Positions 15,160-23,810 of a stretch of 64,000 nt of DNA are shown here, in pieces; position 1 is the stretch's first letter, and each line of letters starts with the position of its first letter. Location: the NCBI RefSeq assembly GCF_003252755.1, contig NZ_QEPT01000001.1, positions 248,001 through 312,000 of the forward strand. The letters are read 5' to 3'. A program made the position numbers and the translations under genes. The stretch comes from Haemophilus parainfluenzae (GTDB lineage Bacteria > Pseudomonadota > Gammaproteobacteria > Enterobacterales > Pasteurellaceae). The notes under the pieces were generated by a model. It saw nothing but the letters and a program-made list of their open reading frames with translations. It did no database searches and was not told where the DNA came from.

Positions 15160-17358
15160 ATGATGAACTGGGAGCAACAACGAGACAATAACATCGCTAA
15201 ACGTGATTTAGCGATGGAAGAAACTCGTTTGGCAAGAATGGAAAGTGCGGTTAAAACTGGCCGCACTTTAGACTTGCCACAAGCAACAGCCGCACAAATT
15301 GAGCTGTTTGCGGTTGCCCCGAATCATTTTGATTATGTTGAAAAACTGCTTTCAGATTTACCGCGCAAACGCCAACGCGAACACTTCCGCAATGTGTGGT
15401 TGCGTGCTTATCGCAGTGTGAAAGATGATGGGTCAATTAGTTTTAGCTTAGGCAATAAACAAGCCCGCATTGCCAACACAACCTTGCGTGATGTTTTGAC
15501 CAATCGTTTGGAAGCCGTTTTTGAGCAATATTGCATTTCTGTTTCGTGGTTGCTTGAACGCAAACACTATTCAGCCAATTTGGCCATGCAAAAGCCTGTG
15601 GATAGTCAAGGCTTGCATTTTTATCTCTTAGGCGAACGCCAATTAAAAGAAATCGCCTACAAGCTCGCCTTGCACTTCAACGGATTGCAAAGCGATTTCG
15701 TGGAAGATTGTGCCAATCAAAAAGCCGTTGGGCTATTAAGTGCGGTCGATTTTTCACGTTTAAGCAGTGAACTGCACCGCCTTTGTGCCGATGTTTGCAA
15801 AAACATTGGCTTTCCACTTAAAAGCCAACACCGCCTAGAAGAAGGCAAACGTCTTTCAGTGCAACAACAAGAAGGCGAATTGTTGCGTGTGGTATGCGAA
15901 AAATACTGGTTCCGCACATTACGCAGCACACAAAAACGCCTTATCGAGCATTTGGCGATTGGTTGCGGTGAAGTATCGGCAAAAGTCAGCCCGTATATTT
16001 CAACAGGCGCATTGAGCGATTACCGCAATCAACAGAAAGCCAATCTTGAGTATTTAAAACAGATGATTATTGAAAACATTGACGATCCATCCGAACAGGT
16101 GGAATTGATGGCAATGTGGCAAAAATCTTCCGGTAATCCCGCCATCCGTTTTAACGAGATGATGAACCGCTTGCGTGGCGTGGACGAATGGGCAACAGAA
16201 AAAGGCTATGTGTCATTATTCCTTACTATGACTGCCCCTTCATCTTTCCATGCAACGCATAACAACGGCACAAATAACAAGAAATGGAAAGGTGCAGACC
16301 CACGCACAACGCACGCTTATTTAAGCAAGAATTGGGCGCAGTTGCGGGCATTGTTTGCTAAACGTGGCATCGGCTTTTTTGGCATGCGTGGCGTTGAGCC
16401 GCACCATGACGCCACACCGCACTGGCACTTGCTTGTGTATGTGAAAGCGGAAGATAAAGAAGAAGTGATCCGGTTATTCAAATCAAAAGCCTTAGAGTTA
16501 GACGGTGATGAATTCGGGGCGAAAAAACACCGCTGCAGAGTCGATGAAATTGACCCTGCAAAAGGTTCTGCCGTTTCTTATATTGCGAAATACATTGCTA
16601 AAAACATTTATGCGGGCAATCAGAAAGATGAAACATCGGACGAAGTGGAAGGATTGAAACTTGACGAAAACGTGCAACGTGTGCGTGCGTGGGCGAACCT
16701 TTGGGGCATTCGTCAATTCCAGTTTTACGGCAATCCGCCAATTTCTGTGTGGCGTGAATTACGCAAATTAGAGAAATGGCAGTTAGATGATGTGGATGAT
16801 AAGACCATTGCAGACGCGCAAGCGGTTTGTGATGTGTCTTGTTTTGCAAGCTATTTAGAGTTGCAAGGGGGCGCAATGGCTAAACGTGAAGATCAGCCAT
16901 TGTGCGTGGAATATGAAGAGCGCGAGCCGAACCAATACGGCGAAACAAGAAAAAAAATTGTGGGGGTGAAAAATCGTTTCAGTTTTGCAAGCGTAAGAAC
17001 CAAACTTAAAAATTGGGTTATCAAAAAAGGCACAGTGGCAGATGTTGCAACTGATGCCAATGCGGAGACCACCGAAACAAACAAGGAGCGTAGCGACGCT
17101 TGGACTTGTGTCAGTAACTGTAACCGTTCAGAAATTGAACAAAAGGTAAAAAATGCACTTTTACCTGTCGGGTTTATGATTAATCGGTCACAAATTGATC
17201 TATTAATCAAACATAAACGGTTACGGATTAATGACTTTCAGTGGATTTGTTATGAAAACGACAACGTTTTCATTAAAGAAGAAAAAATACCGCTCTTTTC
17301 TGTGAAAAAATTTAGTCAGAAAGTGACTGGATTTTGGGAAAGATTGGGGAAAAGTTAG
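15160..17358 (+). CDS. A: Replication initiator endonuclease A (P2 gpA-like)
   Basis: A 732-residue rolling-circle initiator. The HUH metal motif is PHWHLLVY (His421, His423) and the two catalytic tyrosines are Tyr474 and Tyr478 in YIAKYIAKN. It nicks the phage origin and joins to the 5' end. P2 gpA is 761 aa, so this is near full length. Either of two adjacent ATGs (15160, 15163) could start it. It is followed after 11 bp by a MazG-like gene. Confidence 0.95.
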   Translation: MMNWEQQRDNNIAKRDLAMEETRLARMESAVKTGRTLDLPQATAAQIELFAVAPNHFDYVEKLLSDLPRKRQREHFRNVWLRAYRSVKDDGSISFSLGNKQARIANTTLRDVLTNRLEAVFEQYCISVSWLLERKHYSANLAMQKPVDSQGLHFYLLGERQLKEIAYKLALHFNGLQSDFVEDCANQKAVGLLSAVDFSRLSSELHRLCADVCKNIGFPLKSQHRLEEGKRLSVQQQEGELLRVVCEKYWFRTLRSTQKRLIEHLAIGCGEVSAKVSPYISTGALSDYRNQQKANLEYLKQMIIENIDDPSEQVELMAMWQKSSGNPAIRFNEMMNRLRGVDEWATEKGYVSLFLTMTAPSSFHATHNNGTNNKKWKGADPRTTHAYLSKNWAQLRALFAKRGIGFFGMRGVEPHHDATPHWHLLVYVKAEDKEEVIRLFKSKALELDGDEFGAKKHRCRVDEIDPAKGSAVSYIAKYIAKNIYAGNQKDETSDEVEGLKLDENVQRVRAWANLWGIRQFQFYGNPPISVWRELRKLEKWQLDDVDDKTIADAQAVCDVSCFASYLELQGGAMAKREDQPLCVEYEEREPNQYGETRKKIVGVKNRFSFASVRTKLKNWVIKKGTVADVATDANAETTETNKERSDAWTCVSNCNRSEIEQKVKNALLPVGFMINRSQIDLLIKHKRLRINDFQWICYENDNVFIKEEKIPLFSVKKFSQKVTGFWERLGKS

Positions 17359-17369
17359 AGGAAATAAAA

Positions 17370-17888
17370 ATGACAGATTTAACACAACTTATTAAAAACA
17401 TCGAAAATTGGGCAGAAGCTCGCAATTTGATTGAGGGTTCTACACCGAAAAAACAATTCATTAAATTAATGGAAGAATTTGGTGAGCTTTGTGCAGGTAT
17501 CGCACGAAACGATAAAGAGAAAATCAAAGACAGTATTGGTGATTGCTCGGTTGTTGTTATTATTTTAACGGAACAATTAAAAGCAAATAATCTTGGTTTT
17601 ATAACTGCGTATAAAGCGACGGATTTCCCAACGGAAAATAACGAAATTATCTGCCTAAGAGCGTCTGGAGTTTTAGGTAATGCATCAAATTTACTTATGT
17701 ATATGACATCTAGTGAGTCCAAGTATCGATTAGCGGAGACTTTATTTAGGTTTATTTATTATATAAGTAAAATCGCATTAAATTTCGAGTTAAATTTTGA
17801 GAGTTGCTTAATCTCAGCTTATAACGAAATCAAAGATCGCAAAGGACGCATGATTAATGGCGTATTTGTGAAAGAAGGTGATTTATAA
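17370..17888 (+). CDS. MazG-like nucleotide pyrophosphohydrolase
   Basis: A 172-residue protein. The start ATG 17370 follows AGAGGAAA; an upstream in-frame ATG inside gene A is less likely. Residues about 31 to 65 have the MazG helix pattern EEFGELCAGI then KIKDSIGDCSVVVII, with acidic residues for Mg binding. Phage MazG proteins hydrolyse NTPs or ppGpp to shift host metabolism. The C-terminal half does not match the fold clearly and may be divergent. The stop overlaps the AlpA-like start (TAATG). Confidence 0.75.
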   Translation: MTDLTQLIKNIENWAEARNLIEGSTPKKQFIKLMEEFGELCAGIARNDKEKIKDSIGDCSVVVIILTEQLKANNLGFITAYKATDFPTENNEIICLRASGVLGNASNLLMYMTSSESKYRLAETLFRFIYYISKIALNFELNFESCLISAYNEIKDRKGRMINGVFVKEGDL

Positions 17889-18055
17889 TGGAACGCTATT
17901 TATCAATAAAAGAGATCGTGCAGACGGGTATTTGTTCAGAAGCGACAGTGAAACGTTGGATTTCTAGCGGAAAGTTAAAGTCTTATAAATTCGGTCGCTC
18001 CCGCAAGATTGCGGAAAGCGATTTGAACGAATACATTAAGACTTGTCGGCAATAA
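17888..18055 (+). CDS. AlpA/excisionase-like DNA-binding protein, 55 aa
   Basis: A short winged-helix protein: YLSIKEIVQTGICSEATVKR, then W-I-S-S-G-K-L-K-S-Y-K-F-G-R-S-R-K-I. This is the HTH_17 / AlpA excisionase pattern. Position next to and convergent with the integrase (20 bp overlap) fits a recombination directionality factor. It is coupled to the MazG-like gene. Confidence 0.8.
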   Translation: MERYLSIKEIVQTGICSEATVKRWISSGKLKSYKFGRSRKIAESDLNEYIKTCRQ

Positions 18056-19328
18056 TTTCTTTGAATAAACCATTCGCACATTTTTCAACATAGTTGGCCC
18101 ATTCTTGAAACGTCTTTAATCGGTAAGGCAAATATTCCGCCCGATTATAGGCGTTTCGTATTTCATCGGAATTCAAATGGCTTAGGCAAATTTCGATGAC
18201 TTCTTTATCTAATCCGAGTTCTAGGCGATTATCATTGCAATAGCTGCTGAATAGCGACCGCATGCCGTGATTTGTCATGGTGCCTTTGTATTTGCCGCCG
18301 TCCATTGTTTTTATTACTTCATTCGGCGTTTGGCTATTGATATGCTTTTCATTTCTCGACTTTGACAAAGTGGACGGGAACAAATATTCCTTATTTGCGT
18401 GATGTTTGATGTATGAAAGCAAAGTTTCTGCCTGTTTACTTAATGGAACCAGGTGCAATCGCTCCCCTTTCCCGCCTTTTGAAATTTCCACTTGCCACAC
18501 TTTACCATTCGGCAAATGTTCGTGTTCTATGATATCAGAATATTTTGCGCTGACGGTTTCGCTCGCCCTGGTGGCGTTAAGCAATCCCCATAAAATCGCA
18601 AGGCGAACAGTTTGTGATATGTTGGCCCGTGCAAGGCTGATCATAAATTCTGGTAAGGCTTTGTAATGGATTGACGGGTGATGTTTGTTTTTGTTCACTG
18701 CAGGAAGATCATCGCCAAGATATTTCCATTTGTTGTTTTCCCAATATTCAAAACGTTCTGCATATTCGGCGATTGACTTCAAAACCAAATAACGCTTTTT
18801 TAATTCAGCCGTTGCGCCTGATTGGCGATAAGATTCAAGCACGGATAAGCCGTGTTTTAATGTCAATTCTTTGAAAGGTACGTCACCAATTAAATCAATG
18901 GCGGCATTAACACGTCTTTCTGTATCAATCTTTGTCTTTTCTGTGTAATTGCCTTGTTCTTTTCCAATTTTCTCACGATAGAGCAACCATTCATTCGCAA
19001 CATGGGCGAACGTGCTTTGCTGTTCTTTTAATGCGTCTATGGCTTGTTTACGCTCAAATTCGTGCGGGTCAATCTTATTGGCTAAGAGTTGGCGAAATTC
19101 TTGCGATTTTTGACGTGCATCTTTTAACGATACAGTGGGATAAGTGCCGATGGTTTTTTCTGTGCGTTTTAATGTGTAGGGGCGTTTGTAATTAAACACC
19201 CACGTTTTCACACCGTTAGGCTTGACGACAAGTTTCAGCCCTTCCCCATCGAATAAATAATAGATCTTTTCCGCCGCTTTGGCGTTGTTTACCTGTGCAA
19301 TGGTTAGCTGTTTGATGATTTTTGCCAT
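18036..19328 (-). CDS. int: Prophage integrase, P4-type tyrosine recombinase
   Basis: A 430-residue integrase from ATG 19328 (MAKIIKQLTIAQVNNAK). An in-frame ATG at 19367 would add 13 residues; neither has a strong ribosome site. The N-terminal arm domain (FDGEGLKLVVKPNGVKTWVF) is that of P4-type integrases. The catalytic part includes the first Arg in LNATRASETVSA and the HGMRSLFSSY box; the final Tyr is expected in the RNAYNRAEYL region. It lies about 195 bp from the ssrA 3' end, its target. Confidence 0.93.
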   Translation of the reverse strand: MAKIIKQLTIAQVNNAKAAEKIYYLFDGEGLKLVVKPNGVKTWVFNYKRPYTLKRTEKTIGTYPTVSLKDARQKSQEFRQLLANKIDPHEFERKQAIDALKEQQSTFAHVANEWLLYREKIGKEQGNYTEKTKIDTERRVNAAIDLIGDVPFKELTLKHGLSVLESYRQSGATAELKKRYLVLKSIAEYAERFEYWENNKWKYLGDDLPAVNKNKHHPSIHYKALPEFMISLARANISQTVRLAILWGLLNATRASETVSAKYSDIIEHEHLPNGKVWQVEISKGGKGERLHLVPLSKQAETLLSYIKHHANKEYLFPSTLSKSRNEKHINSQTPNEVIKTMDGGKYKGTMTNHGMRSLFSSYCNDNRLELGLDKEVIEICLSHLNSDEIRNAYNRAEYLPYRLKTFQEWANYVEKCANGLFKEIIADKS

Positions 19329-19457
19329 GGTAGGAATTTCATAAAATGGTAGTAAGATTTTGCGCATTGTAAGTTCTTACTTCCATTTTTACTACTAAAA
19401 AATGTGATCGTTTGTGAAATTAACTGATCTTTTAAGCAGTATTTAGATACTAAACAA

Positions 19458-19498
19458 AAACGGTCAAACTATTGAATTTTCAATAAATTTGACCGTTT
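19458..19498 (-). terminator. Terminator downstream of tmRNA, on prophage side
   Basis: Perfect arms AAACGGTCAAA (19458-19468) and TTTGACCGTTT (19488-19498) surround an inner dyad. On the minus strand the stem is followed by TTTTTGTTT. It lies about 25 bp beyond the tmRNA 3' end and separates it from int. It lies on the prophage side of the junction, so the phage seems to supply the terminator for ssrA. Confidence 0.8.
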
Positions 19499-19522
19499 AT
19501 GATCTTTTTAGATCTTGTTTTG

Positions 19523-19887
19523 TGGTGGAGCTGGCGGGAGTTGAACCCGCGTCCGAAATTACTCTACCTTCAGTACTACACGTTTAGTCTCGTCTTTAAT
19601 TTCACTTAAGCATGCGGACAGACACGCTAAACTTAAGCTAGTTTGATTCAATTTAGTGCTTCGATCCTCAAACGGTGGCTTCCACACGATCTCGTTTTGG
19701 TTTGACTCCGCTTTATCCCCGTCTTACGAGCGGAAGCTGGGGAGCGAAGGCTATGAGCAGGTTATTAAGCTGCTAAAGCGTATTGTTCGTCGTTTGCGAC
19801 TATTTTTTTGCGGTTTATTTACGAGGCCTACCGCACCTCGACGTGCACCTTGGGCTTCGCTAATCCCGTCGAATCCAGAATCAGCCC
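19523..19887 (-). ncRNA. ssrA: Transfer-messenger RNA (tmRNA), prophage target
   Basis: The minus strand begins GGGGCTGATTCTGGATTCGA and ends with a T-arm and CCA (GTTCAACTCCCGCCAGC), the two halves of the tRNA-like domain. Length is 365 nt. The resume frame at 19797 down to 19765 encodes ANDEQYALAA and a stop, close to the E. coli tag ANDENYALAA. It rescues stalled ribosomes with SmpB. The 3' end abuts the prophage, which identifies it as the attachment site; the gene remains intact. Confidence 0.97.
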
Positions 19888-19995
19888 CAAAATCATTCGG
19901 CAGTTTATCAAAAAATCCAAGAAAGGAAAAGAAGCTATTTATTAACCTGAGAAGTTAGGGTAAAATTTTGCCACTTTTTTATAAGGAATCGAATA

Positions 19996-20493
19996 ATGAA
20001 AACATTAAAATCTCTGACCGCACTTTCATTAGGTGCATTATGTTTAGCATTTAACACACAAGTTATCGCAAAAGAAGCAACACCTACAAAAGCATCACAA
20101 TCAACTCAACAAGTGGCAAAAGCGAGTGATAACATCGACAAATACCTTGCCATCAATATTGGTAATCGTGAAATGGTGGTTGATGAAAATGGCCAAGCAT
20201 TAAGCGCATTCAAACATGAAATCACTAACATTGGTCAAAAACCAATCAAAAATATTCAATGGGTGGGCGTATATGTGAATAACCGTAAAGTTATTTACAG
20301 CCAAGATATGCAAATCAATTTAGAAACCCCATTACAACCGGGTAAATCCATCAATATTAATTTGCAAATTCCATTTGTTCAATTGGCTGAAGATGCACGT
20401 AAAGTCTTTATGAACCAACAAGAAAAAATTGATGTTTATCCTATTGAACGCGTTATCCTGTTTGGTGATAAAACCGTTCTTTCTGATCGTTAA
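19996..20493 (+). CDS. Conserved exported protein of unknown function
   Basis: A 165-residue protein with a signal peptide (LTALSLGALCLAFNTQVIA, cleavage after VIA) and ribosome site ATAAGGAATCG. The mature part has a beta-sandwich-like pattern with FKHEITNIGQKPIKNIQWVG and YSQDMQINLETPLQPGKSIN, suggestive of a periplasmic binding fold. No family recognised. It is followed by its own terminator. Confidence 0.75.
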   Translation: MKTLKSLTALSLGALCLAFNTQVIAKEATPTKASQSTQQVAKASDNIDKYLAINIGNREMVVDENGQALSAFKHEITNIGQKPIKNIQWVGVYVNNRKVIYSQDMQINLETPLQPGKSININLQIPFVQLAEDARKVFMNQQEKIDVYPIERVILFGDKTVLSDR

Positions 20494-20504
20494 TTCTCTT
20501 ATCT

Positions 20505-20528
20505 AGCCCACGCAATGTGGGCTTTTTA
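20505..20528 (+). terminator. Terminator of the exported-protein gene
   Basis: Stem AGCCCAC / GTGGGCT (20505-20511 and 20517-20523) followed by TTTTT. Confidence 0.85.
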
Positions 20529-20602
20529 ATAGCTGTATGGTTGAACAGTTATTTTCTTTTCGATATACTAAAAACACGCCTAATTTTGACCGCACTTACC
20601 GC

Positions 20603-21670
20603 ATGAGTTCCACCCGAAAAATCATTCACATTGATATGGATTGCTTTTATGCCTCTGTTGAAATCCGTGAAAATCCAACGCTACAGGGCAAACCTGTTGC
20701 AGTGGGGGGAAGTTCTCGACAACGTGGTGTACTTACCACCTGTAACTACGAAGCGAGAAAATTTGGGCTACACAGTGCGATGCCGACGGCACAAGCCATC
20801 AAAAAATGTCCGAATCTGATTTTAGTGCCAGTTAATATGCCGCTTTATAAACAGGTATCCGCACAAATTCATCAGATCTTTCAGCGTTACACTTCTATCA
20901 TTGAGCCACTTTCCTTAGATGAAGCTTATTTAGATGTCACGGATTGTACACAATGTTCAGGATCCGCCACGTGGATCGCACAAGAAATTCGCCAAGCGAT
21001 TTTTGATGAGTTAAAACTGACTGCTTCAGCTGGCGTTGCGCCCCTTAAATTTCTTGCCAAAATTGCCTCCGATATGAATAAACCGAACGGGCAATTTGTG
21101 ATTCAGCCTCATGAAGTTGAGCAGTTTGTAAAAACACTGCCATTAAAGAAAATCCCTGGTGTGGGCAAGGTCACCTCTGAACGTTTATTGAAAATGGGGT
21201 TAGAAACTTGTGAAGATGTGCAAAAACTCGATCAATCTATTTTATTAAATATCTTCGGGAAAATGGGCAAACGAATTTGGGATTTTAGCCATGGTATTGA
21301 TGATCGTGAAATTCAAGCTCATCGAGAACGAAAATCTATCGGTGTAGAACGCACTTTATCTGAAAATATTAGCCATGTTGAACAAGGTATAGCGCTACTA
21401 GATAATCTCTATGCTGAGCTTATTCGCCGTATTGAACGAAGCGCGCCGAATGTCCCCTTAACGGCTTTTCGCAAAATTGGGGTGAAATTAAAATTTGAAG
21501 ATTTTCAGGTGACGACCTTAGAAAAAACAGGCTTGCCTTTATCACTAAAAAGCTTTCAGCAATTACTGGAACAAATTTGGCAACGTAGCCACGGAAAATC
21601 CATTCGTCTTGTGGGATTACACGTGACGTTACCGGAAGAAAGCCATTTAGAACAAATGAGCTTATGGTAA
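20603..21670 (+). CDS. dinB: DNA polymerase IV
   Basis: A 355-residue Y-family lesion-bypass polymerase. The start ATG 20603 gives MSSTRKIIHIDMDCFYASVE, the usual length and N-terminus; the longer frame from 20537 crosses an uptake signal and is unlikely. Catalytic acidic residues are in HIDMDCFYASVE and SLDEAYLDVT. The IPGVGKVTSERL helix-hairpin-helix follows. It ends at a shared terminator with rnpB on the other strand. Confidence 0.96.
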   Translation: MSSTRKIIHIDMDCFYASVEIRENPTLQGKPVAVGGSSRQRGVLTTCNYEARKFGLHSAMPTAQAIKKCPNLILVPVNMPLYKQVSAQIHQIFQRYTSIIEPLSLDEAYLDVTDCTQCSGSATWIAQEIRQAIFDELKLTASAGVAPLKFLAKIASDMNKPNGQFVIQPHEVEQFVKTLPLKKIPGVGKVTSERLLKMGLETCEDVQKLDQSILLNIFGKMGKRIWDFSHGIDDREIQAHRERKSIGVERTLSENISHVEQGIALLDNLYAELIRRIERSAPNVPLTAFRKIGVKLKFEDFQVTTLEKTGLPLSLKSFQQLLEQIWQRSHGKSIRLVGLHVTLPEESHLEQMSLW

Positions 21671-21680
21671 AACAAAAAAG

Positions 21681-21751
21681 AAAATGACCGCACTTTTATT
21701 CATTCTATCCCGAGTAGGATAACGAAAAAACAAAAGTGCGGTCATTTTTTT
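21681..21751. terminator. Bidirectional uptake-signal terminator, dinB and rnpB
   Basis: Inverted uptake signals ATGACCGCACTTTT (21684-21697) and AAAAGTGCGGTCAT (21732-21745) with T-runs on both outer sides. It serves dinB on the plus strand and rnpB on the minus strand. Confidence 0.85.
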
Positions 21752-21762
21752 ATGAATTTATT

Positions 21763-22134
21763 GAGTTGGTCGATAAGCCGAGTTCTGTCGTGGACAATCA
21801 TTCCTCTAGGCGACAAATTACTCTGCCGCTCAAGCAACCTACCCGAACTCTGGACGGGCCATCCATTGAGTTCCTATTTGGTCTTGCTACGAGTGGAGTT
21901 TACCTTGCTGCACGTTGTTACCAACGGCACGGTGTGCTCTTACCACACCCTTTCACCCTTACCGTTTTCACGGCGGTCTGCTCTCTGTTGCACTGGTCGT
22001 CGGCTCACGCCGCCCGGACGTTATCCGGCACTCTGCCCTTTGTAGCTCGGACTTTCCTCTCGTTTACTTGTCCCACTAGGTCGTGCGAACACGGTTAAGG
22101 GCTTCAATAAACCAGCGATTGTCTAACCAACTCG
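21763..22134 (-). ncRNA. rnpB: RNase P RNA
   Basis: The minus strand contains the conserved bacterial type A core: GAGAGGAAAGTCCGAGC near the 5' end and the 3' segment GACAGAACTCGGCTTATCG. The ends pair as helix P1 (GAGTTGG with CCAACTC). Length is about 372 nt. It is the catalytic subunit that matures tRNA 5' ends. Confidence 0.96.
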
Positions 22135-22140
22135 CGGCGT

Positions 22141-22169
22141 AGTATAGGAGGAATTCAAAGGGCGGTCAA
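22141..22169 (-). promoter_or_regulatory. rnpB promoter
   Basis: On the minus strand TTGACC (22169-22164), a 17-bp spacer and TATACT (22146-22141) give a near-consensus sigma70 promoter. The start would fall at about 22134, matching the P1 helix 5' end. Confidence 0.8.
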
Positions 22170-22258
22170 ATTTTCATTCTTATTTTTAATAACTTCCGTT
22201 AGAATAGCCCTACAAAACACGGTTATTTTCAACCGCACTTCTATCATAAGGATCTCCT

Positions 22259-23194
22259 ATGAATTATTTACAAATCGCACGAGAAACCCTTTCCGTTGAA
22301 AGCCAAGCGCTTGCACAACTAAGCCAACGCTTGGATGATGAGTTTTCTCAAGTTGTGGATCTTATCCTTGCTTGCGAAGGTCGTTTAGTCATCGGTGGTA
22401 TTGGTAAATCAGGGCTAATTGGCAAAAAAATGGTGGCGACTTTTGCCTCAACAGGAACCCCAAGTTTCTTCCTGCACCCGACTGAAGCCTTTCATGGCGA
22501 TTTAGGTATGTTAAAACCGATCGATATCGTGATGCTGATTTCTTATAGCGGTGAAACCGATGATGTAAATAAACTCATTCCAAGTTTGAAAAACTTTGGC
22601 AATAAAATTATTGCCCTAACCAGCAATAAAAACTCAACGCTTGCTCGCCATGCTGATTATGTTTTGGATATTACTGTTGAACGCGAAGTGTGTCCAAATA
22701 ACCTCGCCCCAACCACTTCTGCGTTAGTGACTTTAGCATTAGGTGATGCCCTTGCCGTTTCATTGATTACTGCTCGTCATTTCCAACCGGCTGATTTTGC
22801 GAAATTCCATCCAGGCGGTAGCCTTGGTCGTCGTTTGTTATGCAAAGTAAAAGATCAAATGCAAACTCGATTACCGATTACCACACCAGATACCTGCTTC
22901 ACTGATTGCTTAACAATTATGAATGAAGGTCGTATGGGTGTGGCATTAGTGATGGAAAACCAACAACTTAAAGGCATTATTACCGATGGTGATGTGCGCC
23001 GAGCATTAACAGCTAATGGTGCTGATACCCTTAACAAGACCGCTAAAGAATTGATGACCTCTTCACCAAAAACCATTCATGAAAATGAATTCTTGGCGAA
23101 AGCGGAAGACTTGATGAAAGAGAAGAAAATTCACTCACTGGTTGTGGTCAATGACGAAAATAATGTTGTGGGTTTAGTGGAGTTCTCAAGCTAA
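22259..23194 (+). CDS. kdsD: Arabinose-5-phosphate isomerase
   Basis: A 311-residue KpsF/GutQ-family isomerase making arabinose 5-phosphate from ribulose 5-phosphate for Kdo and LPS. The SIS domain (about 40-170) has GGIGKSGLIGKKMVATFAST and HPTEAFHGDLGM. Two CBS domains occupy about 205 to 311 (GIITDGDVRRAL). The stop overlaps the kdsC start by one base, and the two genes act in the same pathway. Ribosome site AAGGATCTCCT precedes it. Confidence 0.96.
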   Translation: MNYLQIARETLSVESQALAQLSQRLDDEFSQVVDLILACEGRLVIGGIGKSGLIGKKMVATFASTGTPSFFLHPTEAFHGDLGMLKPIDIVMLISYSGETDDVNKLIPSLKNFGNKIIALTSNKNSTLARHADYVLDITVEREVCPNNLAPTTSALVTLALGDALAVSLITARHFQPADFAKFHPGGSLGRRLLCKVKDQMQTRLPITTPDTCFTDCLTIMNEGRMGVALVMENQQLKGIITDGDVRRALTANGADTLNKTAKELMTSSPKTIHENEFLAKAEDLMKEKKIHSLVVVNDENNVVGLVEFSS

Positions 23195-23739
23195 TGATTA
23201 ACGAAAAATTAAAGAAAATTAAATTGGTCATCACCGATGTTGATGGCGTATTAACTGACGGACTACTCCATTATGATGCAAATGGCGAAGCCATTAAAAG
23301 CTTCCATGTGCGCGATGGACTTGGTGTCAAAATGTTGATGGATGCAGGTATTCATGTCGCCGTATTATCGGGCAGAGATTCCGCGATTTTACGTAAACGA
23401 ATTAGTGATCTCGGAATTAAATTGTTCTTTTTAGGTAAGCTTGAAAAAGAAAGTGCTTGTTTGGATCTCATGAAACAAGCTGGTGTTACGGCAGAACAAA
23501 CTGCCTATATTGGTGATGACAGCGTCGATCTCCCTGCTTTTGCAACCTGTGGCCTTTCTTTTGCTGTGGCAGACTCTGCGCCTTATGTGCAAAATGCTGT
23601 GGATTATATACTTTCACTTGGCGGCGGGAAGGGTGCATTCCGTGAAATGTCCGATATGATTTTACATGCTCAGGGCAAAGATGAAGTCTATACTTCAGCC
23701 AAGGGCTTTTTAAAATCAGTCAAAAATATGGGTCAATAG
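23194..23739 (+). CDS. kdsC: Kdo 8-phosphate phosphatase
   Basis: A 181-residue HAD phosphatase that dephosphorylates Kdo 8-phosphate. The nucleophile motif is LVITDVDGVLTDG, with VLSGRDSAIL (motif II) and YIGDDSVDLPAF (motif IV). It is a capless tetrameric C0-type HAD enzyme, with the usual length. It is coupled to kdsD and ends at an uptake-signal terminator shared with letB. Confidence 0.96.
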   Translation: MINEKLKKIKLVITDVDGVLTDGLLHYDANGEAIKSFHVRDGLGVKMLMDAGIHVAVLSGRDSAILRKRISDLGIKLFFLGKLEKESACLDLMKQAGVTAEQTAYIGDDSVDLPAFATCGLSFAVADSAPYVQNAVDYILSLGGGKGAFREMSDMILHAQGKDEVYTSAKGFLKSVKNMGQ

Positions 23740-23760
23740 CACCACTCAAAACACCTAAAA

Positions 23761-23803
23761 AAATAACCGCACTTTGATGATTCAAAAGTGCGGTTATTTC
23801 TAT
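23761..23803. terminator. Bidirectional uptake-signal terminator, kdsC and letB
   Basis: AAATAACCGCACTTT and AAAGTGCGGTTATTT form an inverted pair of uptake signals between the convergent kdsC and letB genes. Confidence 0.85.
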
Positions 23804-23810
23804 TTATGTT

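Larger units (their letters stand above)
1..19522. mobile_element. P2-like prophage, right-hand part (incomplete in window)
   Basis: The region carries a P2-type contractile tail module (W, J, I, H, FI, FII, E, E', U, D), an S24 repressor with a divergent Cro-like gene, an Ogr-like activator, a P2 gpA-type replication protein and a tyrosine integrase next to the tmRNA gene. Capsid, terminase and lysis genes are not present and should lie left of the window. The right boundary is inferred from the intact 3' end of ssrA at 19523. The tape-measure gene is missing between E' and U, so the element is probably defective for tail assembly. Confidence 0.93.

Noticed and set aside
19656-19958. Open frame of 100 codons across the tmRNA
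   Set aside because: It lies on the strand opposite ssrA and is explained by the RNA gene.
21736-22098. Open frames of 97 and 120 codons across rnpB
   Set aside because: They are antisense to the RNase P RNA and have no protein-like features.
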